Positions 1 through 5,223 of a DNA stretch of 5,838 nt are shown here, piece by piece. The notes beneath the pieces were generated by a model, which saw nothing but the letters and a program-made list of their open reading frames with translations, was not told where the DNA came from and searched no databases. The number at the start of each line of letters is the position of its first letter. The stretch's first letter is position 1. The translations under genes and the position numbers were made by a program. This DNA comes from an uncultured Chloroflexota bacterium (lineage in GTDB: Bacteria > Chloroflexota > Anaerolineae > Aggregatilineales > Phototrophicaceae), in NCBI GenBank assembly GCA_937988705.1, contig CALKIA010000336.1:1-5838 (forward strand), in the 5' to 3' direction.

Positions 1-61
1 GTGTCAGCATTTCGTAGGGACGAGGCATGAGCGTATTTCAGAATTGTTGAAATACCGACAC
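1..61. repeat. Intergenic dyad with a partial GTAGGGAC unit
   Basis: An 8-bp perfect inverted repeat, GTATTTCA (33-40) and TGAAATAC (48-55), has a 7-nt loop. It is enclosed by a second short pair, GTGTC (1-5) and GACAC (57-61). Between them, at 14-29, is GTAGGGACGAGGCATG, which looks like the left half of the 26-nt hairpin units found at 2608-2904; the right half is missing. There is no T-rich tail on either strand, so this is not a typical intrinsic terminator. The element is cut by the window edge, so its true extent is unknown. Confidence 0.45.
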
Positions 62-79
62 ATGCCCCCTCCCCCCTAG

Positions 80-108
80 CCCCTCTCCCACGCAAGCGGG
101 GCGAGGGG
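80..108. repeat. C/G-rich hairpin repeat (CCCCTCTCCC type)
   Basis: CCCCTCTCCC (80-89) pairs with GGGGCGAGGG-type sequence at 99-108, giving a 10-bp stem with one T-C mismatch. Two further pairs can form inside the loop. It follows a C-rich run (65-76). Dispersed palindromes of this composition are common between genes in many bacteria. No T-tract follows on either strand, so a classic terminator role is not supported, although the strong stem lies downstream of the glycosyltransferase gene. Confidence 0.55.
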
Positions 109-118
109 GAATCTGTCT

Positions 119-155
119 CCCCTCCCTGAATTCGGGGACGGGTCGGGGGTGAGGT
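119..155 (+). repeat. Dispersed 37-nt repeat, copy 1
   Basis: This 37-nt element begins CCCCTCCCTGAATTCGGGGA and matches 2754-2790 at 33 of 37 positions. It is partly palindromic: CCCCTCCC (119-126) faces GGGACGGG (135-142), with one mismatch compared with the perfect stem of the other copy. Its last base is also the last base, on the complementary strand, of the TAA stop codon of the glycosyltransferase (155-157). The repeat therefore abuts the coding region exactly. Confidence 0.8.
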
Positions 156-1393
156 TAGCCCACCAAGTCTTCGACCGCTTCGGCGGCGCGGTCAGGCCCG
201 CCGCGCGCGTGCATATCGTCCGCGAACTGCCGCGCGGTTGCCAGCACCGTCTCATCAGTCGCCAACGCCTTGACCCCCTGCATCAGCAGCCCCTGCCGCA
301 CCTCGTGCGCCGTCAGCTTGATGCCGACCGCGGCTTGCGCCGCCCGCCGCGCCTGCCCCTGCTGATCGGCGGCATGCGGCACAACCAACTGCGGCACGCC
401 ATAGATCAGCGCGGCGTGCGTCGTCCCCATGCCGCCGTGATGCACCATCACGCGGGTGCGCGGCAGCACATGTTGAAAGCTCACCCAGTTGAGCAAGCGC
501 GTCGACGGCGGCAGCGCCGCTTTGAGCTTCGCTTTCTCCTCCAGCGTGACCGGATTCCAGCCGATGACCACAATGGGCACGAGCCCCGCGCGGTAGGTCG
601 CCTGCGCCGACCACGCGAAGAAACCGAGATCACCGGTAAACGTCGTTCCCAGCGTGATCAACGCCAGCGGCGCGCTGTCTGGAATCTGCGTAAGCCATGC
701 GGGCGGCGCGTCAGTCGGCACGTCGGGCAGCCCACCCACGAACAGATTCTGTTCGAGCAGATTATGCTCATCCGCCTTGAACCAGTCCGGGCTGAAGTAA
801 TTGAGGTGCAGGTGCGAACTCAAAATCGAGGGTGTCGGACCTTTGGCGAAATTCGTGCCGATCAGTCCGAAGCGCTCATACAGCCGTTCCAGCCGCTCGA
901 CGCTATCGCGTGCCAGCTCTTTCTGCACGTAGTACAGCGAGTCGGCATCCAGATCGCGCATCGCTGGCCAGCCCGCGACCGCCAGCGGCACGTCGAGCTT
1001 CTCCGCCGCCAGCGCCGCCGCGCTCAGAAACGGATCGGTGATGATCACATCCGGCTGGCCGATCTGATCGGCCAGCGCGATCAACGACTCCACGCCCGCC
1101 GCAACCAGATCTTCGCTCATCCATGTATCCAGCGCCCGCCGGTAGCGCAGCATGACCGCTGCCTGCGGCGGAATGCCCGCCAGATCGGGCGCGGGCGGTG
1201 GCGGCCACAACCAGCCGGTGTGCGGCACCGTCGCAAATGGGACGCCGCGTTCGCTCACCGCCTTGGCGATCCCGGCTTCGCTCACCCATGTGACCGTATG
1301 CCCGCGTCGGATTAACTCCTGCGCGGTTTTCAAAAAGCCGCCCCAGTCCGTGTGACTGAACAGGGGCGCGGAAACACACCAGAACTTTGCCAT
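155..1393 (-). CDS. GT1/MGT-family glycosyltransferase
   Basis: A 412-residue protein that should transfer a sugar from a nucleotide-activated donor to a small acceptor, in the cytoplasm or at the inner membrane face. It has the two-domain GT-B layout of the UDP-glycosyltransferase/MGT group (CAZy GT1). The N-terminal acceptor domain starts with a Rossmann strand, and His14 in SAPLFSHTD sits where the family has its catalytic base. The C-terminal donor domain starts near residue 242 (LALITLGTTF). It carries the nucleotide-sugar signature HHGGMGTTHAAL (318-329), then GVPQLVVP and the sugar-contacting DQ pair (343-344). Length is normal for the family. No signal peptide or membrane helix is visible. 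ATG at 1393 is chosen because the Rossmann strand follows at once; no clear Shine-Dalgarno is visible. It is transcribed alone, divergently from the cytochrome operon. The acceptor (lipid, glycan or natural product) cannot be read from the sequence. Confidence 0.93.
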   Translation of the reverse strand: MAKFWCVSAPLFSHTDWGGFLKTAQELIRRGHTVTWVSEAGIAKAVSERGVPFATVPHTGWLWPPPPAPDLAGIPPQAAVMLRYRRALDTWMSEDLVAAGVESLIALADQIGQPDVIITDPFLSAAALAAEKLDVPLAVAGWPAMRDLDADSLYYVQKELARDSVERLERLYERFGLIGTNFAKGPTPSILSSHLHLNYFSPDWFKADEHNLLEQNLFVGGLPDVPTDAPPAWLTQIPDSAPLALITLGTTFTGDLGFFAWSAQATYRAGLVPIVVIGWNPVTLEEKAKLKAALPPSTRLLNWVSFQHVLPRTRVMVHHGGMGTTHAALIYGVPQLVVPHAADQQGQARRAAQAAVGIKLTAHEVRQGLLMQGVKALATDETVLATARQFADDMHARGGPDRAAEAVEDLVG

Positions 1394-1475
1394 ATCAACA
1401 CTAACTACTCTGGATGCGGTTAAAAGTTCAGCCTAGAGAACTGGAAAAGAGGCACCGAGGGTAAAGATGTCGATT

Positions 1476-1503
1476 AGTATAGCCAATTCCTGTCACATGT
1501 CAC
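1476..1503 (-). promoter_or_regulatory. Promoter candidate for the glycosyltransferase
   Basis: Read on the minus strand, GTGACA (1503-1498) matches the -35 consensus at 5 of 6 positions. TATACT (1481-1476) matches the -10 at 5 of 6, and the spacer is 16 bp. Transcription would start near 1469 and leave a leader of about 75 nt before the ATG at 1393. This is a sigma-70-type match made by eye. Confidence 0.45.
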
Positions 1504-1534
1504 GATACAAATCTAATCACCTATGTAAGATTAG
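1491..1534. promoter_or_regulatory. Possible operator elements in the divergent intergenic region
   Basis: Two TGTCAC hexamers lie 7 bp apart (1491-1496 and 1498-1503); the second is the complement of the proposed -35 box of the glycosyltransferase. Just downstream is a 6-bp dyad, CTAATC (1513-1518) and GATTAG (1529-1534), with a 10-nt spacer. Both lie between two divergent transcription units, where a shared regulator could bind. No regulator family is recognised from them. I saw no convincing plus-strand promoter for the cytochrome operon in 1394-1580. Confidence 0.25.
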
Positions 1535-1570
1535 GGACGTATCCAAACAACGGATTCAAACAGTTTATTC

Positions 1571-1574
1571 GAGG
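1571..1574 (+). promoter_or_regulatory. Ribosome binding site of the cytochrome c gene
   Basis: GAGG lies 6 nt before the ATG at 1581. It decides this start over the in-frame ATG at 1467, which would add 38 residues in front of a lipoprotein signal peptide and has no comparable motif. Confidence 0.6.
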
Positions 1575-1580
1575 TTGACC

Positions 1581-2057
1581 ATGCGCCAAATTTCGCTGGG
1601 CTGCGCCTCGTTGATCCTACTCCTCGTCGCCGCTTGTGCCCCGACTGATCCGGGCAGCACCATCAAGGGGGTCACGTACAACGCGCAGCAGATTGCTCAA
1701 GGCCGCACATACTACGAGCAAACGTGCGCCGCGTGTCATGGCATCGACGGTGAGGGGCAGTTCCCCGCTGCGCCGTTCGAACCGGATGAAACCGGCCGGT
1801 TGGGAGCGCCACCCCATAACACCGGTGGGCACACGTGGCATCACAGCGACGAACTGCTGCTCCGCTATATCACCGAAGGCGGCTTTGCCGACCCGAATAA
1901 CTTTTACGTTATGCCGCGCTGGGATAGTCTGTACACCCGCGAGCAAGCCGCGCTGATCATCGCCTACATCAAGAGTATGTTGACGCAAGAACAACGCATC
2001 TACCAGCAGCGCGTGACCAATGAAGAAGAAGCCTTGGTTGCCCAAACGCAGCCGTAA
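1581..2057 (+). CDS. Small lipoprotein c-type cytochrome
   Basis: A 158-residue mono-haem cytochrome c, likely an electron carrier held on the outer face of the cytoplasmic membrane. Residues 1-18 form a signal peptide ending in a lipobox, V16-A-A-C19, so Cys19 would be lipidated. The haem-binding CAACH motif is at 49-53. Met111 in YVMPRW is the probable distal ligand. The C-terminal helix is ALIIAYIKSML (124-134), followed by a charged tail with coiled-coil character (135-158). An unusual His-rich stretch, HNTGGHTWHH (79-88), lies between haem and Met. This is a class I cytochrome c fold of ordinary size. It is the first gene of a two-gene operon, with its stop 16 bp before the next ATG. The redox partner is unknown: a terminal oxidase subunit is not present here. 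A copper-related role is possible but unproven. Confidence 0.9.
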   Translation: MRQISLGCASLILLLVAACAPTDPGSTIKGVTYNAQQIAQGRTYYEQTCAACHGIDGEGQFPAAPFEPDETGRLGAPPHNTGGHTWHHSDELLLRYITEGGFADPNNFYVMPRWDSLYTREQAALIIAYIKSMLTQEQRIYQQRVTNEEEALVAQTQP

Positions 2058-2059
2058 TC

Positions 2060-2064
2060 AGGAG
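2060..2064 (+). promoter_or_regulatory. Ribosome binding site of the DUF1573-like gene
   Basis: AGGAG lies 9 nt before the ATG at 2074, in the 16-bp gap after the cytochrome stop codon. It selects this start over the in-frame ATG at 2020, which lies inside the cytochrome gene and would put 18 extra basic residues before the protein. Confidence 0.65.
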
Positions 2065-2073
2065 TTTCAAAAT

Positions 2074-2562
2074 ATGTCTTCAAACACCAGTAAAGTCGGC
2101 GCGCAGCGCAGTTTGCCTAAAAACACGTTGTGGCTTACCGCAGGCGTCATCGTCATCACACTCCTCCTCATCGGACTGGTACTGGTGACCAACCAGCACG
2201 CCGCGCCCTATGTGCCCGAAGTCACTGGCGCGCCGCATGCTGAAGTCGTCACCTCAGTGATTGATCATGGTGATATGCAAATGGAGGATTGGGCGGAAAG
2301 CGTCTATACCATCCAGAACACGGGCAGTCAAACCCTGCGCATATTGGATGAGCCGCGCGTTGAATTGGTGCAGGGCTGCTGTCCGCCGCGCGCCATTGTC
2401 AGCCAGATGACACTGTCTCCTGGGGAAGAGACCACTATCACGCTGCGCTATACCATGCACAACATGATGGCCGGGCCGCATGAATTCCGCATCCATGTGC
2501 CGACCAACGACCCGACGCAGAGCACGGTTTTGCTGACCAGCATCTCCAACTGGATCGAGTAG
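2074..2562 (+). CDS. Membrane-anchored DUF1573-like protein with a CCPP motif
   Basis: A 162-residue exported protein. One hydrophobic helix (about 19-39, LWLTAGVIVITLLLIGLVLV) follows a basic N-terminus, so it is probably anchored with its main domain outside. Residues 55-158 resemble the Ig-like DUF1573 fold: a beta-strand start (HAEVVTSVIDHGDM), an 'NTGSQTLRI' strand (82-90), a Cys-containing loop, 'LSPGEETTITLRY' (114-126) and the closing 'HVPTNDP' strand (141-147). Most DUF1573 proteins have a CGC loop; here it is GCCPP (101-105). Met and His are frequent: GDMQMED (66-72), MHNMMAGPH (128-136), FRIH. Adjacent cysteines plus Met/His suggest metal binding or redox chemistry, as an inference. 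It is co-transcribed with the cytochrome c, which is the best clue to its role. No enzyme activity can be claimed. Confidence 0.75.
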   Translation: MSSNTSKVGAQRSLPKNTLWLTAGVIVITLLLIGLVLVTNQHAAPYVPEVTGAPHAEVVTSVIDHGDMQMEDWAESVYTIQNTGSQTLRILDEPRVELVQGCCPPRAIVSQMTLSPGEETTITLRYTMHNMMAGPHEFRIHVPTNDPTQSTVLLTSISNWIE

Positions 2563-2589
2563 TCGCAGAGCTACAATGAGCGAAAGTTT

Positions 2590-2607
2590 GGGGTGGGGTC
2601 GGAAGCA
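2590..2607 (+). repeat. 18-mer direct repeat, copy 1
   Basis: GGGGTGGGGTCGGAAGCA is identical to 2781-2798. It opens the first composite module, 27 bp after the stop codon of the DUF1573-like gene. Confidence 0.85.
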
Positions 2608-2633
2608 GCGGACGCGATTTATCGCGTCCCTAC
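2608..2633 (-). repeat. 26-nt hairpin unit A
   Basis: Read on the minus strand the unit begins GTAGGGAC and ends GTCCGC. The stem is GGAC+GCGA paired with TCGC+GTCC, 8 bp with a 4-nt loop. It faces unit B as an inverted copy (21 of 26 identical), separated by 18 nt. In the second composite module the corresponding 24 nt are absent. Confidence 0.8.
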
Positions 2634-2651
2634 GAGAAAAACGATTCTTCA

Positions 2652-2677
2652 GTAGGGACGCGCAACGGCGCGTCCGC
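2652..2677 (+). repeat. 26-nt hairpin unit B
   Basis: Same fixed ends, GTAGGGAC and GTCCGC. The stem is GGAC+GCGC paired with GCGC+GTCC, 8 bp, loop AACG. It lies 167 bp before its counterpart, unit C. Confidence 0.8.
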
Positions 2678-2753
2678 CGCTCCAAAATGGACTTCATGCT
2701 ATTCTACTGAGCTACCGGCGTGACTCATCCCTACACAAACATCCCATCTGGCC

Positions 2754-2790
2754 CCCCTCCCTGAATTCGGGGAGGGGCTGGGGGTGGGGT
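2754..2790 (+). repeat. Dispersed 37-nt repeat, copy 2
   Basis: It matches 119-155 at 33 of 37 positions. The stem CCCCTCCC (2754-2761) and GGGAGGGG (2770-2777) is perfect, with loop TGAATTCG. Its last 10 bases are also the start of the second 18-mer (2781-2798), so two repeat families are fused here. Confidence 0.85.
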
Positions 2791-2798
2791 CGGAAGCA
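2781..2798 (+). repeat. 18-mer direct repeat, copy 2
   Basis: Identical to 2590-2607, 191 bp downstream. The later blocks of the module are only 167 bp apart; the 24-bp difference is hairpin unit A, present only in the first module. Confidence 0.85.
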
Positions 2799-2818
2799 AC
2801 GCGAAAAATCGTCCTTGT

Positions 2819-2844
2819 GTAGGGACGCCATTCAGGACGTCCGC
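2819..2844 (+). repeat. 26-nt hairpin unit C
   Basis: Fixed ends GTAGGGAC and GTCCGC are intact. The inner stem is imperfect: GGACGCC pairs with GG-CGTCC only if one A is bulged out. It is 19 of 26 identical to unit B. Confidence 0.75.
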
Positions 2845-2878
2845 TGTCCCCAAATCGACTTCATACTGTCCGTTCACA

Positions 2879-2904
2879 GCGGACAAGGCAGGCCTTGTCC
2901 CTAC
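2879..2904 (-). repeat. 26-nt hairpin unit D
   Basis: On the minus strand it begins GTAGGGAC and ends GTCCGC. The stem is GGAC+AAGG paired with CCTT+GTCC, 8 bp with a 4-nt loop. The inner 4 bp differ completely from units A and B yet remain fully complementary. Confidence 0.8.
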
Positions 2905-2910
2905 AAACAA

Positions 2911-2939
2911 CCATGATCGTTTTGTAAATTGCATCATGG
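2911..2939. repeat. CCATGAT inverted repeat and half unit
   Basis: CCATGAT (2911-2917) pairs with ATCATGG (2933-2939), 7 bp with a 15-nt AT-rich loop. It is followed directly by CGTCCGC, the right end of a 26-nt unit whose left end (GTAGGGAC) is missing. It may be a decayed or rearranged hairpin unit. It lies downstream of the TPR gene on that gene's strand, but no T-tract follows. Confidence 0.5.
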
Positions 2940-2970
2940 CGTCCGCTCTCTCCAAATGGGATCGAGAGAA

Positions 2971-5088
2971 TTAGCTCTTTTTCTCCCCGGTCAGCCACGC
3001 GGGCTGGATCTTCGCCTGCGGCATATGCAGCATCACATAGAGCTTGTGCGCCTCATCCCACGTCGCAGCCGCTTCGACAGGATGTTCCGTCATGGATTGC
3101 TGCCGGCTGCGTGCGCTCAATGCCTCGGCCAGCAAACGCCGTAGATCGTTCTTACGCGCCAGCATGAGCGCTTCCGTCAGGTAGGTATCGGCAAGCGCTG
3201 GATCATGCCGCCCGAGGGCAACCTGGGCCAACCCGGTCAGCGCCGCGATGATGAGCTCCACGCGCCCACTTTCGCGCCCGGTCTTGAGCGCCAAATCCAG
3301 CAGTTCTGCCGCCGCATCGATGTGCGCCAGCGTGATCAGCGTGTTCGCCTGATTGATGCGGATCGTCGCCAGCCAGTAGGGTTCATTCAGCGCCTGGAGC
3401 TGCGTCGCCGCCTGCTGATGATGGTCGAGCGCCGTTGCGTAATCGCCAAGCGCATCATGCACCAGCCCGAGGTTATCAGTTTGCACCGCCGTGTGCAGCG
3501 GCATGTTCAGTTCGCGGCTCAACTGCAGCGCCCGCTCAGTCGTGGACAACGCGCGGCGCGGTCGCCCCACATGCAGCAGAAACCAGCCGTAATTCCCTGA
3601 CCGCGTCGATTCCGCTACTTTATCACCCAGCCGATCCGCAATCGTGATCGACTCGTTGAAGAACGCATCGGCCGATTCGACATCGCCCACTTCGGCATAG
3701 GCATTCGCTGCGTTCGACAACACCAGTCCCCGTGATTCCAGATCGGTTTCATCCACCGAATTGAGCAGCATCAGCGCTTCTTCGTAGTCTTTCATCGCGC
3801 GCCCGTACTGACCTAAGGCCTTGCGCGCATTGGCCGCATCGCACAGCAAGCGCGCGGCCTGGGCCGCCGCCTTCTGCTCCTCGTAGATCGCCAGCGCCGC
3901 CGACCATTCGTGCAGCGCCGCGTGCAAATCGCCGAGCTTGAGCTGCGTCAAGCCGAGGTCACGCCGCGCCTGCGCCAGTTCCAGCGGTGATTTGGCCGCT
4001 TCAGCCGCCTTGATCGCCCGCTGATAGGTCAGAATCGCCGCATCAGTCGCGCCACCGTTGGCCTGCGCCGCCGCCAGACTGCGCAGCACTTCGATGTCGG
4101 CGGGTTCGGCCGTGCTGGCCGCCTCTAAATGGGGAATCGCCTCGGCATATTTGCCCGCCGCCCGCAAGACCACGCCCAACGCACCGCGCGCCGTCCGGGT
4201 CACCTTCGCCACGTTGAGTTTTTCGGCCGTGCGCGCCGCCGTTTGTGCATACCCGATCGCTTCACCCGTTTCGTGCAAACTCAGGCAGATTTTGCTCAGT
4301 TCGCACAACAGCAGCACATAATCAATGCTGGGCACATCCGGGTTGAACAGTGCCAGCGCCCGCCCGTATAAACTCTTCGCTTCCTGATGCCGACCCTCAC
4401 GCGCTGATCGTTGACCCAGCACCGTCGACCACATGCGCTCATCCCGGCGGCTGCCGATGTTCTTGGCGAGGTTCAACGCCCGTTCCAGCAGCTGCTGCCC
4501 TTCGACCTCTTGCCCGCTTTCGACCAATGCTTGGCCGAGCAGCCCGACAATGCGGCTGCTGTTTTGCACATCGCCCGCCGCGCTGATCTTGCTGACCGCG
4601 TCGCGCAGCAAATGGGCCGCATAGCTGGCATTGCCTTCGTTCAGATACATTTCACCGAGCGCGCCGAGAATGCACCCTTCCAGATCATCCGCGCGCACAT
4701 TCCGTGCATGCCGCAGCGCCAGCTCATAATCAGCGCGTGGATACTCGCCGCGAGCGGCGACCAATCGGCCGCGCGTCAGCACGATCTGCCCCAACTGCTG
4801 ATCGTTTTCCGCCGCCTGATACTGCGCCTCGATCAGCGCGGTCGCGGCGTCCAGCTGCCCCAAACGGATCAGGCCATCCGCGCGCGCCATTTCCGCCGTG
4901 ACGATCAGCTCGCGGCGTTTCGCATGGCCCAGTGCTGCGTTAGCCAATTCGGCAGCGCGGCTGTAATGCGCGATCGCTTTGGCATCATCCTCCGCGAAGA
5001 CGGCCGTCCGCCCCGCATCCAGCGCGTCCTGCACCTTGCGCGCGCCATCCGCGGCGTTCGCTTTGAGCAAGTTTTCAGTCCATTTCAT
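2971..5088 (-). CDS. Multi-TPR repeat protein
   Basis: A 705-residue, Ala- and Leu-rich protein made almost wholly of tetratricopeptide repeats: about 16 helical pairs spaced roughly 40 residues apart from residue 30 to 685. Clear examples are ARRDLGLTQLKLGDLHAAL (374-392), NARKALGQYGRAMKDYEEAL (420-439) and DNLGLVHDALGDYATAL (538-554). Such arrays form a superhelix that binds other proteins. There is no enzyme, DNA-binding or signalling domain, signal peptide or membrane helix, so it is a cytoplasmic scaffold of unknown partner. ATG at 5088 is preferred. The open frame extends to a TTG at 5151, but that codon lies in the T-rich tail of the upstream terminator and would leave no room for a promoter. 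The Shine-Dalgarno is weak. It is probably transcribed alone: a terminator precedes it and a convergent gene follows. Confidence 0.85.
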   Translation of the reverse strand: MKWTENLLKANAADGARKVQDALDAGRTAVFAEDDAKAIAHYSRAAELANAALGHAKRRELIVTAEMARADGLIRLGQLDAATALIEAQYQAAENDQQLGQIVLTRGRLVAARGEYPRADYELALRHARNVRADDLEGCILGALGEMYLNEGNASYAAHLLRDAVSKISAAGDVQNSSRIVGLLGQALVESGQEVEGQQLLERALNLAKNIGSRRDERMWSTVLGQRSAREGRHQEAKSLYGRALALFNPDVPSIDYVLLLCELSKICLSLHETGEAIGYAQTAARTAEKLNVAKVTRTARGALGVVLRAAGKYAEAIPHLEAASTAEPADIEVLRSLAAAQANGGATDAAILTYQRAIKAAEAAKSPLELAQARRDLGLTQLKLGDLHAALHEWSAALAIYEEQKAAAQAARLLCDAANARKALGQYGRAMKDYEEALMLLNSVDETDLESRGLVLSNAANAYAEVGDVESADAFFNESITIADRLGDKVAESTRSGNYGWFLLHVGRPRRALSTTERALQLSRELNMPLHTAVQTDNLGLVHDALGDYATALDHHQQAATQLQALNEPYWLATIRINQANTLITLAHIDAAAELLDLALKTGRESGRVELIIAALTGLAQVALGRHDPALADTYLTEALMLARKNDLRRLLAEALSARSRQQSMTEHPVEAAATWDEAHKLYVMLHMPQAKIQPAWLTGEKKS

Positions 5089-5124
5089 CGTCGCCACGTC
5101 TTTCGCAGTGCGAACCCTTTGTTT

Positions 5125-5151
5125 ATTGTAGCGGGGTGAGGTGAAAATCAA
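5125..5151 (-). promoter_or_regulatory. Weak promoter candidate for the TPR gene
   Basis: On the minus strand, TACAAT (5130-5125) matches the -10 at 5 of 6. TTGATT (5151-5146) matches the -35 at 4 of 6, but the spacer is only 15 bp. The start would fall near 5118, giving a leader of about 30 nt before the ATG at 5088. The -35 overlaps the T-tract of the glutamate dehydrogenase terminator. Confidence 0.3.
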
Positions 5152-5174
5152 AACGGGCTGATCGCTCAGCCCGT
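5144..5174 (-). terminator. Intrinsic terminator of glutamate dehydrogenase
   Basis: A perfect 9-bp GC-rich stem (5166-5174 with 5153-5161) closes a 4-nt loop (5162-5165). On the minus strand it is followed at once by TTTTGATTTT. It lies 50 bp past the dehydrogenase stop codon, so it separates that gene from the TPR gene. Confidence 0.82.
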
Positions 5175-5223
5175 CTGGGGGAAATAAGTCTAATTTTGAT
5201 CGGTTGGCCGCTGGGCCTCTCGC

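Larger units (their letters stand above)
2590..2970. repeat. Composite repeat nest between convergent genes
   Basis: The 408-nt gap between the DUF1573-like gene and the TPR gene holds no credible gene. It carries a composite module in two long copies (about 2590-2745 and 2781-2914) and one partial copy (2940-2969). Each long copy runs: an identical 18-mer GGGGTGGGGTCGGAAGCA, an A-rich spacer, a GTAGGGAC...GTCCGC hairpin, a CCAAAT-GACTTCAT block (24 of 30 identical between 2671-2700 and 2838-2867), a unit ending in CCCTAC, then an ACAAAC-rich stretch. The partial copy keeps only CGTCCGCT and TCCAAATGG and ends next to the TPR stop codon (2971-2973). A different 37-nt repeat (2754-2790) overlaps the start of copy 2. 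Confidence 0.75.

Noticed and set aside
149..1315. 388-codon open frame on the plus strand opposite the glycosyltransferase
   Set aside because: Its Arg/His/Gln-rich translation has no recognisable domain, while the minus strand encodes a clear GT1 enzyme. Long antisense frames are expected in GC-rich coding DNA.
1467..1580. N-terminal extension of the cytochrome c from the ATG at 1467
   Set aside because: It would bury the lipoprotein signal peptide 38 residues inside the protein, and a ribosome binding site sits directly before 1581.
2608..2633. Intrinsic terminator for the cytochrome operon
   Set aside because: The stem is strong, but it is followed by CTACGAGAAAA without a T-tract on the plus strand. 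A Rho-independent terminator is not supported by the sequence.
2731..2955. 74-codon minus-strand open frame in the convergent gap
   Set aside because: It is built from the repeat sequences themselves (a proline-rich run comes from the C-rich palindrome), so it is very unlikely to be a gene.
2590..2970. CRISPR array
   Set aside because: The repeated units alternate in orientation, differ in sequence and have no spacers of uniform length; no cas gene is in the window.
2590..2970. Insertion sequence or MITE with terminal inverted repeats
   Set aside because: No transposase frame and no flanking target duplication were found. The inverted pairs are the hairpin units themselves and do not bound a single element.
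4411..5139. 242-codon open frame on the plus strand opposite the TPR gene
   Set aside because: Low-complexity Arg/Gln-rich translation with no motif; it is a shadow of the TPR repeats.
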